This document shows, in pieces, positions 11,295-21,887 of a DNA stretch of 64,000 nucleotides. This DNA comes from Cordilura impudica (Eukaryota > Arthropoda > Insecta > Diptera > Scathophagidae). The notes below the pieces were generated by a model. It had not been told where the DNA came from and searched no databases. It saw only the letters and a list, made by a program, of their open reading frames with translations. Positions within the stretch are counted from its first letter, which is position 1, and each line of letters starts with the position of its first letter. The stretch spans positions 434,001-498,000 of the forward strand of contig OY821519.1 in NCBI GenBank assembly GCA_963682025.1. Reading direction: 5' to 3'. Both the position numbers and the translations under genes were made by a program.

Positions 11295-12381
11295 AAGGGT
11301 GGACCATTTTCAACGCACGATATTAATTGTAAATAAAACAAAAAGTTTTCAGAGAATTATCTGAATTTTTCTTTACTATGATAGAAGGATCTATGGCAAT
11401 TATGTGTGAAATGAAAATGTCGGCCAAATGCTCTCTACAGCTTCTGTGGCATACCTCTATTCGATGGTCCATATTTTCGATGACGCTGAGGCATAATTGA
11501 GATACAATGTCGTTAATGTGAGGAATTGTCTAATCTTTAAGCACTTGAATTGGTCTTGGCTTATTGAAGTACACCTTTTCTTTTAACTATCCCCAAAGAA
11601 AGAAATCCAACGGTGTCAAGACTATGATCTTGAAGGCCAATTGACATCGCCACGACGTGAGGTAATACGGCCATTGAATTTCTCGCCCTAAAGAGCCGTT
11701 GTTTCGTTGGCGGTATGGCAAGTGGAGCATCCATATATCTTCCAGATCCATATCCTAAATTTCTGGCCACAAAAGTCCGTTATCATTTGGTCGAGTCGAT
11801 TATGTAGACCAAAAAAATCACGAAGTGGACGAAATTCATTTTGATTTGAACGCCCATTTTCATAAAAGGCTTCAACAGTCTTATCGCGCTGTTTAATGGT
11901 GTACCTCTCCATGGTTGAATTGTAAAAGACTGGCACAAAGAAATGTCAAATAAAGTTGGGAAAAAAAACTTGACGTTAAGGGTTGATTCACAATTAACAT
12001 CGTGCGTTATGGTTGGTCCACCCTTCAGATAATATGCACTCCATAGAAGTATATCTAAGGAACACATGGTATAAATTTATACTTCTTAAAGTTGAAAAAA
12101 TTAAGACATTACGTCCTTCAAATTTCAAACTATGATCTTGAAGGCCAATTGACATCGCCACGACGTGAGGTAATACGGCCATTTAATTTCTCGCCCTAAA
12201 GAGCCGTTGTTTCGTTGGCGGTATGGCAAGTGGTACAGTCCTGTTGGAGCAGCCATTTATCTTCCAGATCCATATCCTCAATTTCTGGCCACAAATAAAT
12301 GTCAAATAAAGTTGGGAAAAAAAACTTGACGTTTAGGTGTGATTCACAATTAACATCGTGCGTTATGGTTGGTCCACCCTT
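11295..12381 (-). mobile_element. Mariner-like element with an internally duplicated right end
   Basis: Left inverted repeat AAGGGTGGACCATTTTCAAC at 11295 and right inverted repeats ending at 12025 and again at 12381 (GTTGGTCCACCCTT). TA flanks the outer ends at 11293-11294 and 12382-12383. Transposase remnants read leftward: an N-terminus (ERYTIKQRDKTVEAFYENGR) near 11911, a catalytic-region piece (LWPEIEDMDLEDKWLL, CHTANET) near 12205-12300 and 11690-11770, a GDVNWPSRS piece near 11630-11660, and a C-terminus near 11400-11570 in which a CHRSCREHLADIF segment is legible. Frames are broken throughout. Confidence 0.8.
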
Positions 12382-12485
12382 TAGATAATATGCACTCCAT
12401 AGAAGTATATCTAAGGAACACATGGTACAAATTTATACTTCTTAAAGTTGAAAAAATTAAGACATTACGTCCTTCAAATTTCAAA
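12026..12485. repeat. Tandem duplication across the mariner/host boundary
   Basis: About 100 bp of flank after the first right end (12026-12128, ATAATATGCACTCCATAGAA and following) recurs at 12382-12485. The second copy begins at about 12129 inside transposase sequence first seen at 11621 (ACTATGATCTTGAAGGCCAA). The duplication therefore copied part of the element plus host flank. The second unit is about 150 bp shorter because the stretch equivalent to about 11790-11940 has been lost. Confidence 0.85.
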
Positions 12486-13162
12486 CTAATTTGGACAAAA
12501 TAATTGTGTGGACGATCTACTACTCGAAAAATATCAGTCACTTTCGAGATAATTTTACAGAATATTTTCCATAATAACTTAGGAAAAAGTTATATTTTTG
12601 GAATTGCAGTCCGACAATAATTGTGGCGCGGGCAAGCTACTCGAAAAAACTCGACTACTTTCATACAAAGTATGAAAATATTCACTCCATGGAAGTTTTA
12701 TCACCATTTTACAACAAAAAAATCCAAATACTTGGTAAAAATTAATATAATTGTACGCCCCTACAACAATAGAGTATTTTCCTAAATTTATTGAAGCACT
12801 CAGATGAAAGACGTGGGGTGAGCAAACTTGAAAAAGTTATAATACGGTCCTTGATTTTAAATTAATTTAAGAAAATGTGTCATTTTGACCATTGTAGCAC
12901 AGTGGTCATGAAATTTTCAATTTTGACTAATATACGCCAAAAACTAAAAGCGATCTTTTTAGGTCAATTATATTTTAATATATAAAATTTCCCAATATTT
13001 TATTTGTGCTCGGGTAAGACTTATCCGATTTGGCTCAAATTTCCAGCATGTAAGTTTTAAATTAAGTGGCACAATAATTCGCTCGGGGTTGTTCAAAAAT
13101 CTAAATTTAATTATTCATAGCCACCCTAAGAAATATATTACAAAAATGACAAATAAACTTAC
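12486..13162. other. AT-rich trio intron, nothing recognised
   Basis: No element ends or coding sequence recognised between the duplicated mariner flank and the trio exon donor at 13162. Confidence 0.55.
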
Positions 13163-13223
13163 CCTCCAAGGCCTCTTCTTTTAGTAGACGATGTCAAAGG
13201 ATCTGGCTTACAACGATTATTGG
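13163..13223 (-). CDS. trio: trio internal exon following the SH3 exon
   Basis: A 61-nt minus-strand exon. The acceptor is TCTGTTTTAG before CCAATAATCG, and the donor is GGAGG followed by GTAAGTTT. The SH3 exon ends with one base of a codon; this exon supplies the other two (a Ser codon) and then reads NNRCKPDPLTSSTKRRGLGG, a basic Ser/Thr linker. It leaves with two bases of a Gly codon, so the next exon, which should lead toward the second DH-PH module, must start with one base. I did not find that exon in 1-13162. Confidence rests on both splice sites and phase; the linker has no domain of its own. Confidence 0.8.
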
Positions 13224-13312
13224 CTAAAACAGATAAAAAGAAAAACATAAATTATTTATATTTATACGTGTTTCTGTTGGTTTTCAAAATGAATTATTAA
13301 AAAATAACTCAC

Positions 13313-13586
13313 ATTGGTCATGTATGGCATCGCTTTTATCGCTTTTACGTGTCGAACTTGTCTTTTGGGTACCAGGTGGTGGCTTTAATATGGAGACTGG
13401 CACCAAACCCTCCTGTACAGCAGCATCGTCACTTTGTGGATTAAGACGTACTAAACAAAAATCTGGTTCATTTGGTGAAGGCGGTTCTACTATTTCTACT
13501 TGTTGCCCTTTGTTGACGCTAAGTTCATTAGAGCCAATTGAAGCGATATAATCGGATATAACCCAAGTAGGTTCATGTGTGCCAAT
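13313..13586 (-). CDS. trio: trio SH3-domain exon
   Basis: A 274-nt minus-strand exon with acceptor AATTAATTTTCAG before ATTGGCACAC and donor CCAAT followed by GTGAGTT. It encodes an SH3 fold: SDYIASIGSNELSVNKGQQV (the ALYDY-like strand, RT loop and n-Src region), DFCLVRLNPQ in place of the usual tryptophan strand, and a EGLVPVSILKP 3-10 helix region with the conserved Pro. THEPTWVISDYIAS is the segment that identifies it as the SH3 between the two GEF modules of Trio/Kalirin. A basic Ser/Thr/Lys stretch follows (KTSSTRKSDKSD). In the family this SH3 lies C-terminal to the Rac-specific GEF1. It enters in phase 0, matching the exon at 21441-21887. Confidence 0.9.
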
Positions 13587-13996
13587 CTGAAAATTAATTA
13601 TTAAAAGAAATCGATAAATATTAAATACATACGAGTATTTAATGAACTAAATCTATTATCCGCTCTAGTGAGTTTGGTTTGATTTTTTTATGCACAATAA
13701 GCTTTAACAATATATTTGAAATACGTGCTTAGGGTGATACTTATAACCACTTTACTTTTAATCAAAAGTCAAATCTTAATTAAACAAAATCAAACTTGTT
13801 TCCAGCCGTACAAATAATAATCTATACAAACTATATAAAGTTTGAAAGCTGTGATAATCTTCAATCACATCAGCTTCCTCTAAAAATTAAAAAAAAAATT
13901 AATGCACGTGTATTTGGGTGAACAAACCATATGCAGTGCAAAATTAGAAAACTTTGTATTAAATCGTAACTTGCTGAAAGTATACATGAAAAGTAA

Positions 13997-14580
13997 TGCA
14001 TGAAACACATAGACGACAGCGGCTACACGAACACACGACTACAAATGCTGCTGGCTGCGATTGTAGTCGTGTAGTCAGCTAATAAATTTTTTTGAAAACG
14101 ACAGCAACATATAACAACAATATAAACAGCTGTTTTTATACAAAAGCATTTTTATTTCAGTAGTGCCAATTATATTTTTTTTACTTTATTCAAATAGAAA
14201 AATCCATGATTCTATAAAAACTTGACTTAAATATACAAATACTTATTTATAATGTATTATTATAACGTAAAAATAAATAAATAAATTTACTTAACCGCTT
14301 TTGATTATTAATGGAATTATTATAGCATTTCATTTTGCGATTAATTTTTTCAACAAAATAAAATATTTCATAGCACTAATATCTTTTACATATTTTGTTA
14401 TATTGTCAACACTATTTTTGTTTTGTAGCCAACAAAAATAGAAATTTGCCTAAGTTGACTACAACAGCAAAAGTGGTGTAGCTGTGTTGGTGTCAAAATA
14501 ATCGTTTTCATATAAACGTGTGTATTTTATTTTTGACAGGCTGTAGTCGTGTAGCCGCTGTCCTCTAAGTGTTTCATGCA
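13997..14580. mobile_element. MITE with TAA flanks (PIF/Harbinger-like)
   Basis: Left end TGCATGAAACACATAGACGA and right end (reverse complement) TGCATGAAACACTTAGAGGA, continuing through GACAGCGGCTACACGA, give inverted repeats of about 40 bp. TAA lies directly outside both ends (13994-13996 and 14581-14583), the 3-bp duplication typical of PIF/Harbinger. At 584 bp with no ORF it is non-autonomous. Internal sub-terminal words (GTAGTCGTGTAGTCAGC, GTGGTGTAGCTGTG) echo the ends. Confidence 0.85.
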
Positions 14581-14865
14581 TAAAGCATCACAGCAAAGAA
14601 AAGAAATAAGCTCCCGAATTCATAATGAAAAGTTAGCAGCTGTTTACATGTCGCGGTCAACGAGGTTCTTACTAATCAACCGATTAGCCTTAGTTCTTAG
14701 TTAGCACATAGTTTATTTATAATCAATTTTTTGTTGTCATCTAATAGCTTTAAAAACAACTCAGAAATTTGTAATGCCACCATATTTTTTGCATTAATGC
14801 TACCTGATATAGTGAAAATCAACTCTGTTTACATTTAAATTTGTGTGATTTCACTCCTTCATTAT

Positions 14866-15136
14866 ACCCAAACCGCATAGTGCTGCTGTTTGTAACTACC
14901 AAAACTATTTGACCTAGACCCATCTTTTATTGTACCAATCGACTCAGAATCACTTTCTGAGTCGATTTAGCGATGTCCGTCCGTCCGTCTGTGTGTGGCC
15001 ATGTAAACCTTGTAATCAAACTACAGGTCGCAAATATGAATATATTTTGATTAAATTTGGTATATAAGCTTTTATCGGCCATAGGATGAACGCTATAGAA
15101 ATTGGTGAAATTCGGTCCATGTTCAGACCTAGTCCC
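14866..15136 (+). repeat. DINE-like repeat, 3'-truncated
   Basis: Starts ATACCCAAACCGCATAGTG and follows the family through the (GTCC)n tract to GTTCAGACCTAGTCCC, then breaks into unrelated sequence. The 3' palindrome is absent. Confidence 0.8.
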
Positions 15137-15803
15137 GTTTGTTGAAATTAATACTTATTATTACTTTTTCTACAAGCCACGAGTCTTCTTTAAAGTTTTC
15201 ATTAAGTTTTTGATTTTTTTTTGCGGTATTTTTCCCCATTGCAGTTATACCCATTTCAAGACTTGTCCTCTATTCGTGCGTGCTCGAGCATACTGTGGTA
15301 ACTATCTGCTTTGTGATGGCTCCTTAATATATCAAATCGTTTGTCTCTTTGGTCATTTCTTCATTTTTAAGGCGTGTTTCAAGTGCCATCTTAGCAAGAT
15401 ACTAAGGTACTCTTTGTACTTTATTATTCCATCAATTTTCATCATCACAATTGCTTTCCATATTTGTTTTATTTGCCTAACATAGGGCTTCCATATGATT
15501 GAAGCCCACCACTTTTTGATGCATCTAACTATATAACTGTGCTTTTTGCACATTTAGGTGGAAATATCTCAAAAACTTAAAGCAATAGCGTGTCTTTTTT
15601 GCGAAATACTGTTTTATGTAAAAAAAATACCACATTTTCCAATAATGGTGGGTTTAATTCTGCTTCAACTTTTCAAGCCATATTTTAAAAACCTTTATTT
15701 ACCTTAAAACTTATGTGTGTAATGTTATTGAGCAATCAGTAAGAACATAATTTTTTTTAATTAATGTTTTATTTCGTAATTCAAACAACAGAACCTAATG
15801 AAG
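15137..15803. other. Trio intron, nothing recognised
   Basis: A Phe/Ile-rich frame continues to 15485 but has the look of translated intron and includes repeat sequence at its start. No element ends seen. Confidence 0.5.
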
Positions 15804-16196
15804 TTTTCTTTTCTGACAAAAATGTCGCATTTTATTTGCACTTTTTTTCGAAAAGTGTATTTTTTATATATTCTAAATTAAGAGCAACCTTATTTTATAG
15901 ATCAATCGAAAGGTATCAAAGTTGAGTGCTCGTAAATCGCAAAAATTTGTAGCCATTGACTTCTTTCAGGTCATAGTGTGAGAATATTTCCACATTGTTA
16001 CCCTTTTTTGAATATTTTCACCCCATCACTTCAAAGAGGATAAAAATCAAAATTTTTTGCATTTTATGAACACAGCACTTTGGGACCTTTCGATTGATGT
16101 ATAAAATTAGGTAAATCTTAATTTAGAATATATAAAAAAATACACTTTACGAAAAAAGTGCAAATAAAATGCGACATTTTTTGTCACAAAAGAAAA
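15804..16196. mobile_element. Fold-back MITE with ~150-bp arms
   Basis: The whole 393 bp is one imperfect inverted repeat. Outer arms: TTTTCTTTTCTGACAAAAAT versus TTTTCTTTTGTGACAAAAAA; next TGTCGCATTTTATTTGCACT on both arms; then ATCAATCGAAAGG(T) on both; the centre is around 15960-16040. It overlaps or abuts the stop end of the 243-codon minus-strand frame at 16184-16915, so it probably inserted into the 3' part of that element. Confidence 0.85.
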
Positions 16197-16915
16197 TGGC
16201 TTAAGTCTTTTTTACAATTCATTCGGGGTGTTCGGGTTTGACTTTCTAAAGTCACTGCCATAACATCGACACGATTTTTTGCAATTACTGGGATTAATGG
16301 GATGCTTTTTATAAGCCCTGAGTTTAGTTGAGTTATACAGTTGTTCACGACAATGTTCATGTTAATGGCTCTTTCTCGGACAGGTTTCCTATCGCCGAAA
16401 AGCATTGTTAACAATATATTTTCCGGATGGGCAAAAAATGCATTGTTTTGTGTCGTTTTGTTTACAATTTCCAGAAGATTTTGTGGAAAAAATTGCGTAG
16501 ACTTAATAAATTTATATAAAAGCGCACTGCCGTATACTTCTGAATTATAAAATTTTACATTAAAATACATCGGTACATAAACTTTCATAATAAAGTTAAC
16601 CAATATTTTTAAATTTGTTGAAGGCATACTAGTTGCAACATATAGGCGCAAAAGTCTGCCCGCTTTTGTTAACCAGCGAGAATGAACAATTTTAATTTTT
16701 TTGTTTGCAATTATCGGAGAAAATTTTGCATACGAGTGTTGTTTTTTGGGTGTTTCTTTTTCTCGATCACTTAAGAAAAAATAATACTTGAAAACATCAC
16801 GATAACGTGGCAAATTTAATTCACTAAATTCACTTGGCATGCATATGATAATAGCGTTGTAATTAGTCAGAAAACTTGACCCGGAAAAGTCAATTGACAT
16901 CGCTGATGATTCCAT
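16184..16915 (-). CDS. 243-residue ORF of an uncharacterised multi-copy arthropod family
   Basis: An uninterrupted minus-strand frame with an ATG start. The middle is distinctive: VHSRWLTKAGRLLRLYVATS (residues about 78-97), a PMYFNVKF segment, FFPQNLLEIV, then FFAHPENILLTMLFGDRKPV near residues 157-176 and RERAINMNIV. I recognise this 'HSRWLT..LRLY ... HPEN.LL.ML...R' pattern from uncharacterised, probably transposon-encoded arthropod proteins, but cannot give a function; no catalytic motif is identifiable. It has no visible introns and lies inside a trio intron on the same strand. Its last 4-5 codons run into the fold-back element at 15804-16196, so the native C-terminus is probably lost. 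The open frame suggests recent arrival; expression is unknown. Confidence 0.6.
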   Translation of the reverse strand: MESSAMSIDFSGSSFLTNYNAIIICMPSEFSELNLPRYRDVFKYYFFLSDREKETPKKQHSYAKFSPIIANKKIKIVHSRWLTKAGRLLRLYVATSMPSTNLKILVNFIMKVYVPMYFNVKFYNSEVYGSALLYKFIKSTQFFPQNLLEIVNKTTQNNAFFAHPENILLTMLFGDRKPVRERAINMNIVVNNCITQLNSGLIKSIPLIPVIAKNRVDVMAVTLESQTRTPRMNCKKDLSHFLL

Positions 16916-17479
16916 AATTTAATGTGAAAAGTTTTTTTAAAAAAGAAAAATAACACACTCTTACTTTTTGAAAGTTAACTATCAAGTGCATAAATCAATC
17001 AAAACAAATGTGTAACACCACGTTTTTATAAAATGCATTAACGGTCAATTTCTACAATGACTACAATTATTAATAATATTGAATTCTAATTACTCTTTGT
17101 TGATAACTTTCATAGCAGACTACTAAATTGTATAAAAATAAAAATTAAAATTCGTATAAAAAAAAAATTAGCTCTCGGCGGGAGCTAGGTTTTCATTTTA
17201 GACCCATACTTTCTTTGGGTGATTTTCTTAGAATTTCGTGTAGATTTCGATTTTGCTATACGCCTGTCACGTTTTTTCTCACCCGAACAAATTGACCCAA
17301 CCTAGTGAATATAGAAGAGAATTTAAACTATGACGACAAGTTGGTGTACAAACATATATCACACCCTGTAGGGCAGAGAAACAGCAACAACAAACAACAA
17401 AACAACACAACTATGTAGTAAACAATACACAAAAACAATCAAAAGAATAAGCAACGACAAGCATTGATAATTGACTAAG
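16916..17479. other. AT-rich trio intron, nothing recognised
   Basis: No recognisable element or gene; contains an ACAACAACAA-rich stretch near 17380-17420. Confidence 0.5.
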
Positions 17480-17623
17480 ACCCAGTTTTTAAGATATCAG
17501 TAAAACGTAGTTTTGTTAAACCCAGAATTTATTCATCAATTCCTTTATGAATTTGGACATGTGTGAAAAAATTAATTCTCGGTTTAACTAAACTAAGTTT
17601 AACTGACATCTCAAAAACTGGGC
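17480..17623. mobile_element. Short hairpin MITE, 144 bp
   Basis: Left arm ACCCAGTTTTTAAGATATCA and right arm (reverse complement) GCCCAGTTTTTGAGATGTCA continue for about 50 bp each around a small loop. CTAAG occurs directly outside both ends (17475-17479 and 17624-17628) and may be the target duplication. Confidence 0.75.
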
Positions 17624-17849
17624 CTAAGTAAAGCAAACAACCACAAAAGCAATCTAGGTACACAACACCATCGATTGCAAAACGACTAAACAACAGACAA
17701 ATAATAACAAAAAAAGTACAAGCATCAGTAACACGCACGATAGACAACTTAACGGATACTTAGTTCAACAACAATGTGTAGGATAGAAAAAGGGTTATGT
17801 TAAATAACACTGTGGAACATTGGAGAAATTCCAAGTAAAATTCTCTTAA

Positions 17850-18242
17850 TGGTTGCTTAGTTTTTTAGCTATAACTCAAAAACCATTGAAGATTTCCCTT
17901 TTTATTCTTGAGCAAAATTGTAGCTAAGGCCTAAATAAATAATTTGTATTAATATAACCATGTACGAAATAGAGTAAAAACTGCTGATGTATGTTTTGAT
18001 TTAGTATTAAAAAACCGCTCATACGTCTACATCTCTTCTACTTTACTAATAAATAATAATCATACGTCGTGAATATGTTACGTTATTCAAAAAATTTATA
18101 TAAAAAAGGGGGAAAATTACAATCATTTGCAGATTTCATTCGATAAAATTAGTCCAACTTGATTTGCTGAAGCTATTTATTGAAAAATGAAATGCGAAAT
18201 CATCAATGGTTCTTGAGTTATAGCTGAAAAACTAAGCAACCA
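17850..18242. mobile_element. MITE with ~48-bp inverted repeats
   Basis: Left TGGTTGCTTAGTTTTTTAGC and right (reverse complement) TGGTTGCTTAGTTTTTCAGC. The repeat continues through TATAACTCAA and AACCATTGA.GATTTC. There is no coding capacity and no obvious target duplication. Confidence 0.8.
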
Positions 18243-18345
18243 AACATCAAGATAAGGTAAAAATATAAAAGGTCATAAAAAAAGTTTGGCCTGAGAACGC
18301 CAAACCCTTTAGACGCTTTACTATACTGGCCTAGTACTTTCACTC

Positions 18346-18860
18346 TGTTTTAGAAAAACCTGTGCAATAATTTTGGTTTTTGAACGATTTAAGTGAAGAT
18401 CGGGAATCAGCTTCATATGGGGGCTATAGCTAAGAATTGTCCTAAAGGGTTTACTTTTGGACTACTGATAAATGGATGTAATAAACAACACAAACCCAAT
18501 TTGACCGAGATGTACATATATGATAATTTGGATATTATGGCAATTTAAGTCGATCTCATAGGGGCCATTTGTATGGGGACTGGGTTTTCACCAATGATTT
18601 TCTCCAATTTCAATAGCGTTCATCATATGACCGATAGAAGTTTATATACTAAATTTCATCAAAATATATTCATATTTGCGACCTGCAGTTTGATTTCAAG
18701 GTTTACATGGACACACAGAAGGACGGACATCGCTAAATCGACCCAGAAAGTGATTCCGAGTCGATTGTAGATAAAAGATGGGTCTATGTCGAATGTTTTT
18801 GGTAGTTACAAACATCAGCACAAAGTCATTATACCCTGACCACATAGTGGTATAGGGTAT
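18346..18860 (-). repeat. DINE-like repeat, minus strand, 3'-truncated
   Basis: Reverse complement of the family from its middle (CCTGTGCAATAATTTTGG at the left edge) to an intact 5' end (CCACATAGTGGTATAGGGTA near 18840-18860). The 3' half with the palindrome is missing. Confidence 0.8.
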
Positions 18861-20708
18861 AACAATTAGAGAACTTTTTCATATATTTTTGCACTACTCT
18901 ACTTATTCTTTACTATTTCTCATTGGCAACACAGTCCATTTTTTTTTTACTTGTGTTAAAATTAAATTTTCAACATAACATGATTATTGTAGAGGTATAA
19001 CATATTTTTAATTTAAAACATATATTAGTAATATTATTTCCAATTAATTGTACAAATTTAAAAAAAAATAAACCTTGTACAGGAAATTGGTCGAAAACAG
19101 AAAGGGAACAGCAGATTTACATCGGATAATGAAATGAGTGCTTATTGTAATCTTTGCAAACTTATATTTTCTGTGAAATTTGAAGGTGTTGGAGTGGCGA
19201 AGAAGCAACGCAAAGTAGTAAAAACATTTCGAAATTACAAATTGAATGAACTTGAGTACTAGGTTGGCAAAGTTTTTCATAAACCCCAATACAATAGAGA
19301 AGGATGGAGCTGTAATGTCTGAAATAACATTAACCTATCATGGTGTAATGCATAATCACAGCTACATATGTGTATGTATGTCCCAAGATTGTGGTATAAT
19401 ACTTTTTAGTGGTGTCCCGTTTTGTAAATTTAAGGTGGCAAGCCTATTCAGGAGATATAGCCACAATTTTTGAAACATGTGTACACTGCACTTAAGTCCA
19501 CACATATATAACTATTTTTTTGATTTGCACTTTCAGGTATCACCATCATCCAAAAAATGGTGCTTCGAAAAAAAACTCGAGTAAAACTTTAAACAATAAT
19601 ATCGACAGAAGCAAAAAGAGCTGTTTGTCCGCGTCTCTGTCTATCCATATGTTAATTTTGATGCTAATAGGCCTCAAGTTATAATCGCAAATTTCTCAAA
19701 TGCTTCAAAAGATTGTAGAAAAAATTGATCTTTGGAATAATCGGAAGATCAAATACAAGTGAATGATTGAAAACCATTTGCTTTGGATAACAACAATTAT
19801 TTTCCAGAACGTAAGTCGCAGATTCCGGCAAATAAATAGATTTTACATTCAGGTCCATATAAATAATCCCCAGAGGTGATACTCATGTTCAAATACAAAT
19901 TTGTGCCAAACGTGATGCTACATATATTGTGATAACTGAGAAAGCCATTTCAAAACCCATATTTTAAGCAAGGAGTTTAGCTATCAACTTGGAAACTTAC
20001 CAGAACGAATGTTCAAAGAAATTTTAGACTCCATTTATTAGAAAACATTACTAATAAGGAAGGTCTTGGATCGCAATGAAACTTATATAAGTCATAGAGA
20101 GCAAAAAATAAGTGATATGTATTTATTTTTTAAGCCGCCAATCTCATATATAGAGAGTAAAAAAAGATTTTTCACATTTGATCCAAAGAAAACATTTTCA
20201 TATTGAACATCATATTGAAGGTATCTGTATAAAGTATAAGACATGCACGATCATGATTAAGTATTCGTGTTATTTAATAGCACCTTAAAATTTTAGGTTT
20301 TGTACAGTGGTACATATGAATTTTAAATCAAAACTCACATACATATATTGCTCATAGTTTTATTTAAGTGAAGACGTAATTCTATTTCCTTTTTTTTTTC
20401 GATGTAGCAGTAGTTCGCGTTTTAGCCGATTTTCATAAAATATAGGCAATATGGGAATCAATTATTTTATTTTTATTAGTACATAACCAGTGTGTAGCAA
20501 AAAATTTAAATTTTGAAAATTTAAGACTTAAATATTATCAAAAAAAAAAAAGTTTTTCTTACATATATTTTTTATTTATTAACAGGAACCAATTTCATCT
20601 GAATTTCGTATGAGATTTTATAGAAGTACTTTCAAGTAAATTCGGCTCAAACTAGATCACGAACAATATGCTACTATTCATTAGTATAATTATTGAGTTT
20701 AATTTATA
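18861..20708. other. AT-rich trio intron, nothing recognised
   Basis: About 1.8 kb with no element ends, repeats or coding motifs that I can name. Frames at 19044-19473 are short and unrelated to known families. Confidence 0.5.
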
Positions 20709-21030
20709 CTAGCACATTCCAGCGATCGAAATTCGAGTGCAATTTCTAGGCAACCTTATTTTTCAACTTAGCCAATTCACAAACCAACACATTTTGGTTT
20801 ATTATTATTGTGAATGAAGATAACAAACTCATTAACAAACACATTCAAAATTTAATTAACACACACATATGTATAATTTTATGTATGTGTTAGTAGCAAC
20901 TTTAAACGCAATTTACTCAAAATAAAGGAAAAGATTTAAAAATCTGTAAATCTGGTGAACAGCTAAAAAGAAATACCTTTCAAATAATATACGTTTGGTC
21001 AAAATCGGGACAAAAAGGTAGAACAAAACA
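20709..21030 (-). mobile_element. Non-autonomous Helitron-like element, minus strand
   Basis: Read on the minus strand it ends in a hairpin around CACTCGAATTTCGATCGC, then GGAATGTG and CTAG at 20712-20709, as in the copy at 2698-3070. Shared internal words include GTTGCTACTAACACATACAT and CCAAACGTATATTATTTGAA. Confidence 0.65.
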
Positions 21031-21159
21031 TCGGTAACAAAATAAAATATTCTTTTTGTTGAGTAAACACCCGTTCTATTTATGTATATTGATAACATTT
21101 TTATTTGTAATTTTGTTTTAATTATATGTAAATTTAAATTATATGTGATGTACATATTC

Positions 21160-21380
21160 TGAATTTCAATTGATGATAAATTTTCTGAATGTTTTTTGGG
21201 TTTCAATGGATTTTATTTTATTTTTTTTTATTTTTTTTTTTTTTCTGAACTGCAATTGATATTATTAGGAGTTCGAATGATGTTTTCCATATTTCAATTG
21301 TTGTTTTCTGTATTTCAAATGACATTTCAAGATTACCAAATGATGTTTTAAAAATTTCAAATGGTAATTCAGAATTTCAA
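21160..21380. repeat. Degenerate short tandem repeat (TTCTGAATTTCAATTGATG-like)
   Basis: Six or more diverged copies of a roughly 19-30 bp unit containing TTTC(A/T)(A/G)TTG and TTCTG(A/T). Related words (TCTGAAAATCAATTGATG) recur at 37995-38070. Confidence 0.5.
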
Positions 21381-21440
21381 GTGAAAAGCAATTGCAAAAG
21401 GTGATAAAAAGTATCTGAAAATAGAAGGACAACGACATAC

Positions 21441-21887
21441 AGTATGAAGTATTATGCGAACCTTTAATTTGTTACTGGACTGTCGAAATATACGAAAAGA
21501 ACTAGGAGTGTCAATCGTATGTTGTCGAGATAAACCCAAATTTTTGGCAATGCTACTTTGACGACCCCACGGCAAGGAAATTTTTCTGCGATTTTTTTGT
21601 TTCGGATTTGATGTTGTAGCAGATGCAAAATCAAAAGGTGAAGACATGGTTCTATTGGTTGATAAATATGTCGGTGAAGCACTATTTGTAGGTGTCATTC
21701 CGGTTGAAGTATTCATTTTTCCACAATCATTTAGAGTTACATGGGCCGTTAGCGAAGAATTTAAAGGCAATTCTTCGCCCGGAATGGAGAGAACCGATGT
21801 TTCTGTGTTTCCATTAATATTTTTATCCGATATTTTATCGTTGTTTGTACATGATTCTTCATCTGACTGGTTTGCATTATCAATGCT
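21441..21887 (-). CDS. trio: trio linker exon between GEF1 and SH3
   Basis: A 447-nt (149-codon) minus-strand exon inferred from an open frame with matching splice signals. The acceptor is a T-rich tract ending GAACGCTTACAG before AGCATTGATAATGC. The donor is CATACT followed by GTATGTCG; a weaker donor (AAAG/GTTCGC) would end it at 21462. Both choices are phase 0, fitting the phase-0 end of the exon at 62268 and the phase-0 start of the SH3 exon. The product is Ser/Thr/Asn-rich with acidic (NQSDEESC) and basic segments (QKNRRKISLPWGRQSS; LGLSRQHTIDTPSSFRIFRQ), typical of disordered phosphorylatable linkers. The frame stays open upstream to an ATG at 21926, so it could instead be an alternative first exon. 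Confidence 0.7.

Noticed and set aside
13324..13551. Plus-strand 75-residue frame
   Set aside because: Antisense to the trio SH3 exon, which has splice sites, phase and domain motifs on the minus strand.
15102..15485. 127-residue Phe/Ile/Cys-rich plus-strand frame
   Set aside because: Begins inside a DINE-like copy and has no domain or homologue that I recognise; its hydrophobic composition follows from T-rich DNA.
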